Shown piece by piece: positions 8,494 to 17,043 of a DNA stretch of 64,000 bases (within the stretch, counting starts at the first letter, position 1; each line of letters opens with the position of its first letter). Origin of the DNA: Suilimivivens aceti (GTDB lineage Bacteria; Bacillota; Clostridia; Lachnospirales; Lachnospiraceae). A program made the translations under genes and the position numbers. The DNA is taken from assembly GCF_025567405.1 (NCBI RefSeq), contig NZ_JAOQKJ010000004.1, positions 186,001 to 250,000 on the forward strand. The letters run 5' to 3'. The notes beneath the pieces were generated by a model that worked only from the letters and a program-made list of their open reading frames with translations, made no database searches and was not told the origin of the DNA.

Positions 8494-9273
8494 ATGGCAC
8501 AGGGAAAAGTTGAAATCTGCGGGGTAAATACGGCAAGACTCCCCCTGCTGAAGACAGCAGAAAAAGAGGCTCTTTTTAAAAAAATCACGCAGGGGGACAC
8601 CTCTGCCAGGGAAAAATATATCGAGGGGAACCTGCGTCTTGTCCTCAGCGTGATCAAGCGTTTTTCATCCAGCAGCGAAAATGCGGATGACCTGTTCCAG
8701 ATCGGCTGTATCGGTCTGATCAAGGCCATTGATAACTTTGATGTTTCCCTGAATGTCAAATTCAGCACATATGCCGTACCCATGATCATCGGAGAGATCC
8801 GGCGTTTTCTCCGTGACAACAATTGTATCCGGGTCAGCCGCTCCCTGAAGGATACAGCCTACAAAGCCATTTATGCAAAGGAAATGCTGTTAAAGAAAAA
8901 TATGAAGGATCCTACTCTCAGTGAAATTGCGGAAGAAATCGGCATCTCCAAAGAAGATATTGTCTATGCCCTGGATGCCATCCAGAATCCAATGAGCCTG
9001 TACGAGCCTGTTTTTACCGATGGCGGGGATACCCTTTATGTCATGGATCAGATCAGTGACAAGAAAAATAAGGAAGATAACTGGGTGGAACATCTTTCCT
9101 TAAGTGAAGCCATGAAGCATCTGAATAAACGGGAAAATGAGATCATCTCCCTGCGTTTCTTTGAAGGAAAAACCCAGATGGAAGTGGCCGGCATGATCGG
9201 CATTTCTCAGGCGCAGGTGAGCCGCCTTGAGAAAAATGCCTTAAAGACCATGAAAAACTATCTGACAGCCTGA
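8494..9273 (+). CDS. sigG: RNA polymerase sporulation sigma factor sigma-G
   Basis: Late forespore sigma factor, 259 aa. The N-terminal KVEICGVNTARLPLL is diagnostic of sigma-G; region 2 (DDLFQIGCIGLIKAIDNFD, FSTYAVPMIIGEIRRFLRD), region 3 and a region 4 helix-turn-helix (MEVAGMIGISQAQVSRLEK) follow. AGGAGG lies 7 bases before the ATG. It is the only core gene of this block on the plus strand. In Bacillus and many Clostridia sigG lies directly downstream of sigE in the same direction; here it faces sigE and their coding ends overlap by 16 bp. Confidence 0.95.
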   Translation: MAQGKVEICGVNTARLPLLKTAEKEALFKKITQGDTSAREKYIEGNLRLVLSVIKRFSSSSENADDLFQIGCIGLIKAIDNFDVSLNVKFSTYAVPMIIGEIRRFLRDNNCIRVSRSLKDTAYKAIYAKEMLLKKNMKDPTLSEIAEEIGISKEDIVYALDAIQNPMSLYEPVFTDGGDTLYVMDQISDKKNKEDNWVEHLSLSEAMKHLNKRENEIISLRFFEGKTQMEVAGMIGISQAQVSRLEKNALKTMKNYLTA

Positions 9274-10001
9274 ATCAGTTCCTTTTTCAGACGCTTCATA
9301 ATTTTCTTCTCCAGCCTGGAAATATAAGACTGGGAAATACCAAGCATTTCAGCCACCTCCTTCTGGGTCAGCTCCTTCCCGGAAGGATCGCTTAAGCCAA
9401 ACCTTAAATTAATGATCGTCTTTTCCCTGTCAGAAAGCTTATCTACCGCTTTCAATAAAAGCTTTCGCTCCACCTCTGTTTCAATATCCCGGTAGATCAC
9501 ATCCTCATCCGTTCCAAGAATATCTGACAAAAGCAGTTCATTCCCATCCCAGTCCACATTCAGGGGCTCATCAATCGAAACCTCCAGCTTTGTCTTATTG
9601 TTTCTCCGGAGGTACATCAGAATCTCATTTTCAATACATCTTGACGCATAGGTTGCCAGTTTGATATTTTTCTGCGGATTAAACGTATTGATGGATTTGA
9701 TCAGTCCGATCGTACCAATGGAGATCAGATCCTCCACACCCACCCCGGTATTATCAAACTTCTTTGCAATATAAACAACAAGTCTTAAATTATGCTCGAT
9801 CAGAATTGATTTGGCTTCATCCTCATACTCCGTGCCAAGGTCACTGATCACTGCATTCTCCTTATCCGCCTCAAGAGGCGGTGGCAGCACCTCACTTCCT
9901 CCGATATAGTGTACATCTCCCTGCCTTCCTGTAAGAAATCCTGCTTCTCTCCGATATATCTTAAACTGGAATCTTCCTGGCATTGCAACCTTAAAAACCA
10001 T
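9258..10001 (-). CDS. sigE: Mother-cell sporulation sigma factor pro-sigma-E
   Basis: Early mother-cell sigma factor, 247 aa, made as an inactive precursor that SpoIIGA cleaves. The first ~25 residues (VFKVAMPGRFQFKIYRREAG) form the membrane-associated pro-sequence and HYIGGSEVLPPPL the junction with the core. Regions 2 and 4 are complete (GVEDLISIGTIGLIKSI; KEVAEMLGISQSYISRLEKK). I start at 10001, four bases after AGGAGGAGC; a longer frame runs back into spoIIGA. It begins 11 bp after spoIIGA, its processing protease. Confidence 0.95.
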   Translation of the reverse strand: MVFKVAMPGRFQFKIYRREAGFLTGRQGDVHYIGGSEVLPPPLEADKENAVISDLGTEYEDEAKSILIEHNLRLVVYIAKKFDNTGVGVEDLISIGTIGLIKSINTFNPQKNIKLATYASRCIENEILMYLRRNNKTKLEVSIDEPLNVDWDGNELLLSDILGTDEDVIYRDIETEVERKLLLKAVDKLSDREKTIINLRFGLSDPSGKELTQKEVAEMLGISQSYISRLEKKIMKRLKKELIQAVR

Positions 10002-10012
10002 AACTGCTCCTC

Positions 10013-10807
10013 CTATAAAAACCACTGCTGTGGCAGAATCATCTGATATTTCTTCCTTCCGGACACACGCTCTCTGCACACGGCAATCATCACCTGCTTA
10101 AGGCGTCTTCTGCCCGTTTCCTCCTCCAGCTGTATTTCTTCTATTTCATAGGCATCCAGCATTCCTCTTTCTGTTCCTATACTGTGAAAGGGAATGATCC
10201 TGTATTTCTCAGGTCTTTTGCAGTGGCTCATTTTTTCAAAGCACACCTCATCCAGTACTGCCACCGGCTTTCTGCTGACGGGCTCAATCAGCCCGTTCCC
10301 GGTATCGATCAGTCCTGTTATGGCGAAATTCCCGTCATCCCCGGGAAGCCATACCCTGCAGAAATGTGTCTGCATTTTTCTCTGCTTCCAGTCCTGCAAA
10401 AAAGCCGCAAGTCCATATATTGCCATGCCCGAAAGCATAAGCAGATCTCCCTGTACTCTTATGCTGTTTTCCAGGAGAAGACGCTTTACAAGCAGCATGC
10501 CCCCACCCATGAAAAATGCAAAGGTGAAATAAAGCAGCAGCCCTGTAAGCAGTTCTTTTCCTTTCTGAAAAGGTGCTGTGATCTTCAGCATGAGCAGTGC
10601 TGTGATCACTTTTACAAAGATCCCGGAAAGCAGACTTCCTGGCAGGCACAGGGTAATACAGTACATCCCTGCTCCTGCCGCTGCCCCGCCCATGACCCGA
10701 AAAAAAGTGGTAGATTTCCTAAGGGTCTTAAGGATCAGTCTCAGGATCAGAAAATCAGGCACCAGATTATGTAGAAAGATACTGTCAAGATACAGAACTT
10801 TTTGCAA
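10013..10807 (-). CDS. spoIIGA: Sigma-E processing peptidase SpoIIGA
   Basis: Membrane aspartic protease that activates pro-sigma-E at the sporulation septum. The 264-aa protein has five hydrophobic helices in residues 5-135 and a C-terminal domain with the catalytic motif DTGN at 168-171 (LIDTGNGLIEPVSRKPV). Translation begins at TTG (10807), with GAGG six bases upstream; no ATG is available in frame nearby. It is followed by sigE. The short intergenic region upstream has a TATAAT and a long palindrome resembling a Spo0A-type site. Confidence 0.93.
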   Translation of the reverse strand: MQKVLYLDSIFLHNLVPDFLILRLILKTLRKSTTFFRVMGGAAAGAGMYCITLCLPGSLLSGIFVKVITALLMLKITAPFQKGKELLTGLLLYFTFAFFMGGGMLLVKRLLLENSIRVQGDLLMLSGMAIYGLAAFLQDWKQRKMQTHFCRVWLPGDDGNFAITGLIDTGNGLIEPVSRKPVAVLDEVCFEKMSHCKRPEKYRIIPFHSIGTERGMLDAYEIEEIQLEEETGRRRLKQVMIAVCRERVSGRKKYQMILPQQWFL

Positions 10808-10837
10808 GTGTCACCTCTCTTTCCATGGCACTTCATC

Positions 10838-10882
10838 ATTATAATCATTCTGAAGTCCGGATTTTGTCAAAATCCGGACTTC
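10838..10882 (-). promoter_or_regulatory. spoIIGA promoter with 14-bp perfect palindrome
   Basis: TATAAT on the minus strand (10838-10843) lies about 35 bp upstream of the spoIIGA start. Immediately upstream, 14-base arms (10852-10865 and 10869-10882) are perfectly complementary around GTC; the centre reads TTTTGTCAAAAT, one base off the Spo0A box TTGTCGAA. No T-run follows on either strand, so an operator is more likely than a terminator. Spo0A control of spoIIGA is known in Bacillus; here it is inferred. Confidence 0.45.
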
Positions 10883-10901
10883 ACTCCCATAACTCATCGC
10901 A

Positions 10902-10958
10902 AAAGGAGCCGGGAAACATGTCCGTTTCTGCAAACGGTACACATTCTCCGGCTCCTTT
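10902..10958 (-). terminator. Terminator after the M18 aminopeptidase gene
   Basis: Arms AAAGGAGCCGG and CCGGCTCCTTT (11 of 11 pairs) enclose a smaller inner hairpin CCGTTT/AAACGG; on the minus strand TTTTGCG follows. It lies 15 bp after the aminopeptidase stop codon. Confidence 0.75.
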
Positions 10959-10972
10959 ATTCCTTTCCGTGA

Positions 10973-12289
10973 TCACATACTGTAAAAGCTCCTGGCTGCC
11001 TTCACAAGCATTCTGATATCCTTCGTTCCTGCTGTTTCCACGCTGGAATGCATGGCAAGCTGTGCCAGCCCGATATCCACACAGGGAATGGAAACCTGTC
11101 CTGCAGAAATATTACCAAGAGTAGAGCCACCGGCAATATCAGAACGGTTGCAGTATACACTGACAGGCACATCGGCATCCCTGCATACCCTTCTCATGAC
11201 AGCCTCAGAATACGCATCTGTGGTATACTTTTGTCCGCCATGATACTTGATGACGATACCCCCATTCAGATATGGCCTGTTTCCCGGATCTGCCTTTTCC
11301 GGGTGAGCCGGATGCATGGCATGGGCATTGTCTGCGGAGATCATGAAGCTGTCGGCAAGAAGCTGCAGATAAGTGCTTTCAGAAGGATCATACTCTTCAC
11401 TGATCCGCCGCAGGGTATCCCTCAGAAATGTAGAAGCTGCACCCTGCTTGGTAAGGCTTCCCACCTCCTCATTATCAAAAAGAGCATAAACATTTATATA
11501 ATCCTTACTATCACCCTTCAGAAACCCCTTAAGGCTTCCATATGCACAGGCAAGATCATCCAGTCTTGGAGAAATGATCAGTTCCTTCGAAGCTCCTGCA
11601 AGTCTTCCTTTTTCCCTGACATATAAGAACAATTCCTTCCCAAGAATATCTTCCCTCTTCACGCCGGCATACTGTGCCACCTTGTCCATCAAGATATCGC
11701 CAGCCTTCTTTTCCTTTCCTTCCTCTACGGCAAGAAGCGGCTGCAGATCAGTCTGGGGATTATAGGTCAGCTTGTCATTCATGCCACGGTTCATATGAAT
11801 AGCCACATTGGGGATCACAAGCAGATCCTCATCCACATTCACTGTTTTGGAAAGAAGCTGATCCTCTTTCTGATAGACAATCCTTCCAGCTACAGAAAGA
11901 CACCTGTCTAACCACGTGGCATGGATCATGCCTCCATATGGCTCCACATTCAGTCTGATATAACCGCCCTCGGTCTTCATCTCCCCTTCACATTTTACCT
12001 TAAAGGTGGGAGAATCACTGTGAGATGCCATAATGTGGAAGCCCTTTGGTTTCCCCTCCGGCAGGGTAAATGCTATCAGAGAGGAACCATTCCGCTTCAC
12101 ATAATACCGGTTTTGTTCCGGATCCTTTCTTAATCTTTCTGTAAGACCATAGCCTTCCTTTTCCGAAAGTCCGACAAAGCCTTTCTTCTGCAGGCGCTTC
12201 TCTACATTTTCTACAGCATGGAAACAGCTCATGCTCTCTTCTATAAAGGTAAGGCACTCCTGTGCCTCTTTTAATTCTTCCTCATTCAT
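10973..12289 (-). CDS. M18-family zinc aminopeptidase
   Basis: Cytoplasmic metallo-aminopeptidase, 438 aa, of the aspartyl aminopeptidase family (removing acidic or other N-terminal residues). The metal ligands are seen in SHSDSPTFKV (His), SPRLDDLA (Asp), FDNEEVGS (Glu-Glu), SADNAHAMHP (Asp) and the C-terminal PCVDIGLAQLAMHSSVE (His). Length and motif order match the family. It lies between ftsZ and spoIIGA with terminators on both sides, so it is probably its own transcription unit. Substrate preference cannot be read from the sequence. Confidence 0.9.
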   Translation of the reverse strand: MNEEELKEAQECLTFIEESMSCFHAVENVEKRLQKKGFVGLSEKEGYGLTERLRKDPEQNRYYVKRNGSSLIAFTLPEGKPKGFHIMASHSDSPTFKVKCEGEMKTEGGYIRLNVEPYGGMIHATWLDRCLSVAGRIVYQKEDQLLSKTVNVDEDLLVIPNVAIHMNRGMNDKLTYNPQTDLQPLLAVEEGKEKKAGDILMDKVAQYAGVKREDILGKELFLYVREKGRLAGASKELIISPRLDDLACAYGSLKGFLKGDSKDYINVYALFDNEEVGSLTKQGAASTFLRDTLRRISEEYDPSESTYLQLLADSFMISADNAHAMHPAHPEKADPGNRPYLNGGIVIKYHGGQKYTTDAYSEAVMRRVCRDADVPVSVYCNRSDIAGGSTLGNISAGQVSIPCVDIGLAQLAMHSSVETAGTKDIRMLVKAARSFYSM

Positions 12290-12315
12290 ACTCTTTCTCC
12301 CATAATAATTGATAA

Positions 12316-12343
12316 GAGCTGTATATCTGATGATATACAGCTC
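12316..12343 (-). terminator. Terminator hairpin after ftsZ
   Basis: Perfect 12-base arms GAGCTGTATATC/GATATACAGCTC around TGAT, located 20 bp after the ftsZ stop codon. The following minus-strand sequence CTTATCAATTATT is only moderately T-rich, so termination may be incomplete. Confidence 0.65.
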
Positions 12344-12362
12344 CTGTGCTTACTTATCTCTT

Positions 12363-13556
12363 TTATTTCTTCTGCAGGAATCCTGGAATATCTAACGGCT
12401 TGTTCTCTACCTTGCTTCTGATATCACCGGGATTGATGATTCCCTGTGCCGGCTTTCTTACAGGTGTCTGTACCTGTCCCTGCATGGGATTCTCAGCCGG
12501 AGCTGTGAAAGGTCTGCTCTTCAGATTCACATTCGGGGTAACCGGCTTCACATATTTATTTGCGTAGGTTCCCATATTGGACATTGTCTTGTTATTAGGC
12601 AGTGTCTCATCAACCAGACCAGTCGCAATAACAGTAACCTTGCAGGAATCTGTCTTGCTTGCATCATACATGGCACCAAAGATAATATTCACATCATCTC
12701 CTGCAAGCTCCTGAACATAGCTTGCTGCATCGGATGCATCTGCCAAGGTAATATCTCCGGATACATTAATGATCACATGGGTAGCACCGGAAATAGTTGT
12801 CTCAAGCAGCGGGCTCTCTACTGCCATCTTGACAGCTTCGCTTGCCTTATCATCTCCCTTGCCTTCACCAATACCGATGTGAGCAATACCCTTGTCCTTC
12901 ATAACTGTCTGCACATCCGCAAAGTCCAGATTGATAACAGCAGGAACATTGATCAGGTCTGTAATACCCTGCACTGCCTGCTGAAGCACCTCATCTGCCT
13001 TCTTAAGGGCATCCGGCATGGTTGTCCGTCTGTCTACGATCTCAAGAAGCTTGTCATTGGGAATGATGATCAGCGTATCTACATTATCTTTAATTCTCTC
13101 AATACCACTTATGGCATTGACCATACGTGCCTTTGCTTCGAAACGGAAGGGCTTGGTAACAACGCCTACAGTAAGGATACCCATATCCTTGGCAAGCTTG
13201 GCCACTACCGGTGCAGCACCGGTTCCGGTTCCGCCTCCCATACCACAGGTTACAAACACCATATCTGCACCCTTCAGCGCTGCGGATATCTCTTCACTGC
13301 TCTCCTCAGCTGCCTTCTCACCGATCTCAGGCTTGGCTCCTGCACCAAGTCCTTTGGTCAGCTTCTCGCCGATCTGCAGGAGCTTTGGTGCCTTGCAAAG
13401 CTGTAAGGCCTGCTTATCGGTGTTGATCCCGATAAATTCTACTCCTGTAATATTCTCTTCTACCATTCTATTAACAGCGTTATTGCCTGCACCGCCTACA
13501 CCGACTACAATAATGCGGGCAGCAGACTCAGCGTCGTTTGTCTTAATCTCCAGCAA
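12363..13556 (-). CDS. ftsZ: Cell division protein FtsZ
   Basis: Tubulin-like GTPase that forms the Z ring. The 397-aa protein shows VGVGGAGNNAVNRM near 20, the tubulin signature GGGTGTGAAP near 110, the T7 loop NLDFADV near 210, a variable linker rich in Pro/Gln from 320 and the conserved C-terminal peptide DIPGFLQKK that binds FtsA/SepF-type anchors. It starts with TTG at 13556, seven bases after GGAGG. No ftsA is present in this cluster. A good sigma-A promoter lies just upstream, so ftsZ can be expressed apart from the rest of the cluster. Confidence 0.97.
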   Translation of the reverse strand: MLEIKTNDAESAARIIVVGVGGAGNNAVNRMVEENITGVEFIGINTDKQALQLCKAPKLLQIGEKLTKGLGAGAKPEIGEKAAEESSEEISAALKGADMVFVTCGMGGGTGTGAAPVVAKLAKDMGILTVGVVTKPFRFEAKARMVNAISGIERIKDNVDTLIIIPNDKLLEIVDRRTTMPDALKKADEVLQQAVQGITDLINVPAVINLDFADVQTVMKDKGIAHIGIGEGKGDDKASEAVKMAVESPLLETTISGATHVIINVSGDITLADASDAASYVQELAGDDVNIIFGAMYDASKTDSCKVTVIATGLVDETLPNNKTMSNMGTYANKYVKPVTPNVNLKSRPFTAPAENPMQGQVQTPVRKPAQGIINPGDIRSKVENKPLDIPGFLQKK

Positions 13557-13598
13557 GGTGCTTCCTCCTTCATCATTCCCTAAAAACTCATATAGATT

Positions 13599-13627
13599 AT
13601 CATATAATTTTTCCAGTGATTAATCAA
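13599..13627 (-). promoter_or_regulatory. ftsZ promoter, TTGATT-17-TATGAT
   Basis: On the minus strand TTGATT (13622-13627) and TATGAT (13599-13604) are 17 bases apart, close to the sigma-A consensus, with the predicted start about 40 bp upstream of the ftsZ TTG. Confidence 0.6.
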
Positions 13628-13674
13628 CCACTAATTTCAGTTTTTCATAAACTTTTTAAAGCCTGTACGTCCTT

Positions 13675-14547
13675 TTATTCTGTCTTAGAATCCGGCTCAA
13701 AAGTTATCGTTTTCGTCTCCTCTGTATAATTCTCCATACGCAGTGTTCCACTCTTTCCGGTCAGCTCCGGCAGGATATACTGCAGCTCCATCACCTTTTC
13801 CTCCAGATTACCGCTGTTACCAAAAGCTGCCTTTACATTTTCAAAATAAAGGGTCAGGGAGTTGTCCGAACCAAAGAAAATCCGGTCTACTATAAGATTA
13901 TATTTGTTCACAAGCTGGGTTATGCTTAAAATCTCACTGAAAATCTCAGGATTTTCCACAGGAAGTGCCTGATAAAGAACCACATGGTCAAATGTAAGTC
14001 CCGTGACCATGGGAATACCCTTTGTTTTTTCAGAAGAGCTTTCCACTACGATCCCATCCTTATCAAAGTACAGATATCTGTCCAGATACTCCACATAGCC
14101 GGCCAGTGCCTTTTCATAAACTTCTATTTTTACCGTATGAGGATCCAGAACAGAAACGTCCATTTTTTCTACAAACGGAATCCCCTCTATGCTCTTATCT
14201 CTGTACTTCAGTGACAGGATCAGGGAATTATTCCCATACCTTCCGCTCATGACCATATCCATGATCTCTTCATTGCTGTAATGGACATTACCCTCCACAT
14301 AAACATTGGTAACCGTATAATTGGCAGTGATATACCAATAGGCTGCTGCCGTAATGCCGGCAAGCAGGACAAGAACCACAAGCAGAATGATCCCCCATAC
14401 CGGGAAGCTGCCCTTCTCTCTTTTCCGCTTTTTCGGCTTCTTCCCTGCCTCACCCTCCAGTACACGGAATCTTGGCAGGGACATTGTTGTCATAGGTATA
14501 TTCGCTTTTTTCTGCTGTTTTCTTTTCTTCGTGACTTTTCCTGCCAT
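13675..14547 (-). CDS. ftsQ: Cell division protein FtsQ/DivIB
   Basis: Bitopic division protein that with FtsL and FtsB activates septal peptidoglycan synthesis. The 290-aa protein has a basic cytoplasmic head of about 55 residues rich in Lys/Arg, one membrane helix (about residues 50-72), a POTRA domain beginning YTVTNVYVEGNVHYSNEEI, and a beta domain. It starts at 14547; its ATG lies 2 bp after the murA stop (TAG), within the same operon. It precedes the ftsZ promoter region. Confidence 0.9.
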   Translation of the reverse strand: MAGKVTKKRKQQKKANIPMTTMSLPRFRVLEGEAGKKPKKRKREKGSFPVWGIILLVVLVLLAGITAAAYWYITANYTVTNVYVEGNVHYSNEEIMDMVMSGRYGNNSLILSLKYRDKSIEGIPFVEKMDVSVLDPHTVKIEVYEKALAGYVEYLDRYLYFDKDGIVVESSSEKTKGIPMVTGLTFDHVVLYQALPVENPEIFSEILSITQLVNKYNLIVDRIFFGSDNSLTLYFENVKAAFGNSGNLEEKVMELQYILPELTGKSGTLRMENYTEETKTITFEPDSKTE

Positions 14548-14551
14548 AATC

Positions 14552-15802
14552 CTATCCACACACAATATTGATTCCAAGATCCTGCAGATCTCTGCAGATA
14601 TCCTCATAGCCTCTTTCTATAAAGTGCCTGCCTGTCACTGTAGTTTCCCCCTGTGCCATACAGCCTGCGATCACAAGTCCTGCACCGCCCCGCAGCTCTC
14701 CTGCATTTACCAGGCATCCCCGCAGATTTTCCACACCACAGATTCCTGCCATATCACCTTCCGTCCGGATACAGGCTCCCATCTTGCAAAGCTCTCCCAC
14801 TATCCGGAAACGGTCTTCAAAGATCTTCTCTTCTATTACACTTTTTCCTTCTGCCTTTGACAGAACTGCCATCAGGGGCGACTGCAGATCTGTGGGAAAG
14901 CCAGGATATACTTCTGTCCGGATACAGGAAACCGGCTTTTTCACAGGATCTGTCATCACTGTGATCCCCTCTCTGGTGATCATGACCTCTGCTCCCATTT
15001 CCCTGGCCAGCCAGATCACGCAGTTCATCTGCATGGCAGGTGCTTCTCTTAAGAAAACATGACCACCGGCTCCAAGGGCTGCCAGCAGATACGTACCTGC
15101 CACGATCCGGTCTGCCGGCACCCGGAAACGGGTTCCATGCAGCTTTCTGCCACCTTCGATCAGGATCACACATCCACCGGCACCCTCGATCATGGCGCCG
15201 CTTTTACATAAAAACTGACAAAGTGCAACGATCTCCGGCTCTCTGGCTGCATTCTGCAGCACCGTGATCCCCCTTGCCATAACAGCTGTCAATATCACGT
15301 TTTCTGTTGCTCCCACACTCGGAAAAGGAAGCGTGATCACATTCCCTGTGAGGTTCCCGGCTCTTGCTGTAAATGCCCCGTCCTTCTCCTCAATATCCAC
15401 TCCCATTCTGGCCAGCGCTTTCAGATGAATATCAATAGGACGTCTTCCTATCACACATCCCCCGGGATATTCCATGGTAACCTCATGGAATCTTCCAAGC
15501 ATGGCGCCAAGAAGCATCAGGGACGAGCGCATCCCCGTAACTGATTCCCCTTCCATCATCTCCTTGGATACGTCTCTTGCATCAATCAAAAGTGTACGAT
15601 CTGCTCTGCTTACCCGGCAGCCGATCTTCTCAAGGAGTTTCTGCATACGGAATACATCCGATATCCTGGGACAATTTTCAATAATACTGATATCTTCTAT
15701 TAAAAGTGCGGCTGCCATAACCGGCAATACCGCATTTTTAGATCCCTGTATTTTTGTCTCCCCGAAAAGAGCATTTCCTCCTCTTATATGAACAGCATCC
15801 AA
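14552..15802 (-). CDS. murA: UDP-N-acetylglucosamine 1-carboxyvinyltransferase
   Basis: First committed step of peptidoglycan synthesis: transfers enolpyruvate from PEP to UDP-GlcNAc. The 416-aa protein contains the N-terminal KNAVLP (Lys22-Asn23), RSSLMLLGAML, and the active-site Cys loop YPGGCVIGRRPIDIH, so it keeps the fosfomycin-target cysteine. It lies between ftsW and ftsQ, the place where murG is commonly found in Firmicutes clusters; murG is not in the window. A second murA elsewhere is common in Firmicutes but cannot be judged here. Confidence 0.95.
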   Translation of the reverse strand: MDAVHIRGGNALFGETKIQGSKNAVLPVMAAALLIEDISIIENCPRISDVFRMQKLLEKIGCRVSRADRTLLIDARDVSKEMMEGESVTGMRSSLMLLGAMLGRFHEVTMEYPGGCVIGRRPIDIHLKALARMGVDIEEKDGAFTARAGNLTGNVITLPFPSVGATENVILTAVMARGITVLQNAAREPEIVALCQFLCKSGAMIEGAGGCVILIEGGRKLHGTRFRVPADRIVAGTYLLAALGAGGHVFLREAPAMQMNCVIWLAREMGAEVMITREGITVMTDPVKKPVSCIRTEVYPGFPTDLQSPLMAVLSKAEGKSVIEEKIFEDRFRIVGELCKMGACIRTEGDMAGICGVENLRGCLVNAGELRGGAGLVIAGCMAQGETTVTGRHFIERGYEDICRDLQDLGINIVCG

Positions 15803-15874
15803 ATTTCATCCACCCTTTGCAGATTAGACCTATTCTACTATATGCTCTTTTTCAGGAAAAGTGTCTGTACGCCT

Positions 15875-17038
15875 TTACAGATCCTTCAGCTTGATTCCTT
15901 TGCCTACACTCAGGACAAGTCCCATTTCGATCAGAAGGAACAGAACTGAGGAGCCTCCGTAGCTGATAAACGGAAGTGAAATACCGGTATTGGGGATCGT
16001 ATTGGTAACAACAGCAATATTCAGGATCACCTGAATCGCAATATGTCCCATCACACCAACGACCAGCATCGCACCAAACAAATCCGGCGCATTATTGGCA
16101 ATGACCATAAATCTCCAGATCAGCAGGATGAAAAGCACGATAACAGCAGTCGCACCAAACAGCCCCAGTTCTTCACAGATGATAGAAAAGATCATATCAT
16201 TCTGTGCCTCCGGAAGAAAGCCAAGCTTCTGCATACTCTGTCCAAGTCCCTTTCCCCAGATACCCCCTGATCCAATGGCATAAAGTGCCTGCAGAGTCTG
16301 GAAGCCCTTGCCATCTGCATAGGCCTCCGGATCTAACCACGCCAGAATACGTCCTCCACGGAAGCTCATGTTATCTGAGCTGGCTGCATTAACGATCAGG
16401 AATACAACGAGTGCCGCTGCTGCTGCACCCGCCAGACCGATCAGGACAAATTTCTTATAATCCGGACTGGACACGAATACCATCAGTACCGCAATCCCGA
16501 AAATGATAATCGCAGAACTCAGGTTTTTGGTGATCAGATATACTTCACCACAAATCGGCAGCGGGGCTGCCAGCATGATCATAAAGCCCTTGGTCGTCCG
16601 TATCCCCTTGCCGATCTTGCACACAAGACTTGCCAGGAACAGGATCATGGCAAGCTTTGCCACCTCCGCAGGCTGCAGGGACATTCCTGCAATACGGATC
16701 CACCTCTTGGCACCGTTTGCCTCGTAGCCAAGGGGCGTCAGTACCAGCAGGATCATAAATGCCGACACCAGATAGCCAAGGGTAGCAAACCGTTCCCAGA
16801 AATGGTAGGGAATACTGGCAACAATTACCATCAGAACCAGTCCCATGAGCGTTGCCACAAGCTGCTTTTTCAGATAATAAGCGGAATCCCCAAAGTCCAT
16901 GTTGGCTTCATAGGAACTGGTAGAATACAGCATGATCAGACCAAAGCCCAGCAAAAACAGCACTATAAACAACAGTGTATAATCAAAAAATGATTCCTGC
17001 TGCCCTTTTTTTCTTCTTCCAGCGTTTCTATCTGCCAC
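15875..17038 (-). CDS. ftsW: Septal glycan polymerase FtsW (SEDS family)
   Basis: Integral membrane glycosyltransferase that polymerises lipid II at the septum with a class B PBP partner. The 387-aa protein has about ten helices; family marks are LQPAEVAKLA, the large extracytoplasmic loop GGRILAWLDPEAYADGKGFQ, GLGQSMQKLGFLPEAQNDMIFSI split over that loop, and the C-terminal NTGISLPFISYGGSS. FtsW rather than RodA is supported by its place between murD and murA in the division cluster. It starts 5 bp after the murD stop. Confidence 0.93.
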   Translation of the reverse strand: MADRNAGRRKKGQQESFFDYTLLFIVLFLLGFGLIMLYSTSSYEANMDFGDSAYYLKKQLVATLMGLVLMVIVASIPYHFWERFATLGYLVSAFMILLVLTPLGYEANGAKRWIRIAGMSLQPAEVAKLAMILFLASLVCKIGKGIRTTKGFMIMLAAPLPICGEVYLITKNLSSAIIIFGIAVLMVFVSSPDYKKFVLIGLAGAAAAALVVFLIVNAASSDNMSFRGGRILAWLDPEAYADGKGFQTLQALYAIGSGGIWGKGLGQSMQKLGFLPEAQNDMIFSIICEELGLFGATAVIVLFILLIWRFMVIANNAPDLFGAMLVVGVMGHIAIQVILNIAVVTNTIPNTGISLPFISYGGSSVLFLLIEMGLVLSVGKGIKLKDL

Positions 17039-17043
17039 TTAGC

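Noticed and set aside
10852..10882. Palindrome upstream of spoIIGA as a terminator
   Set aside because: No T-run on either strand and a TATAAT right beside it; operator is the better reading, and the aminopeptidase already has a terminator at 10902-10958.
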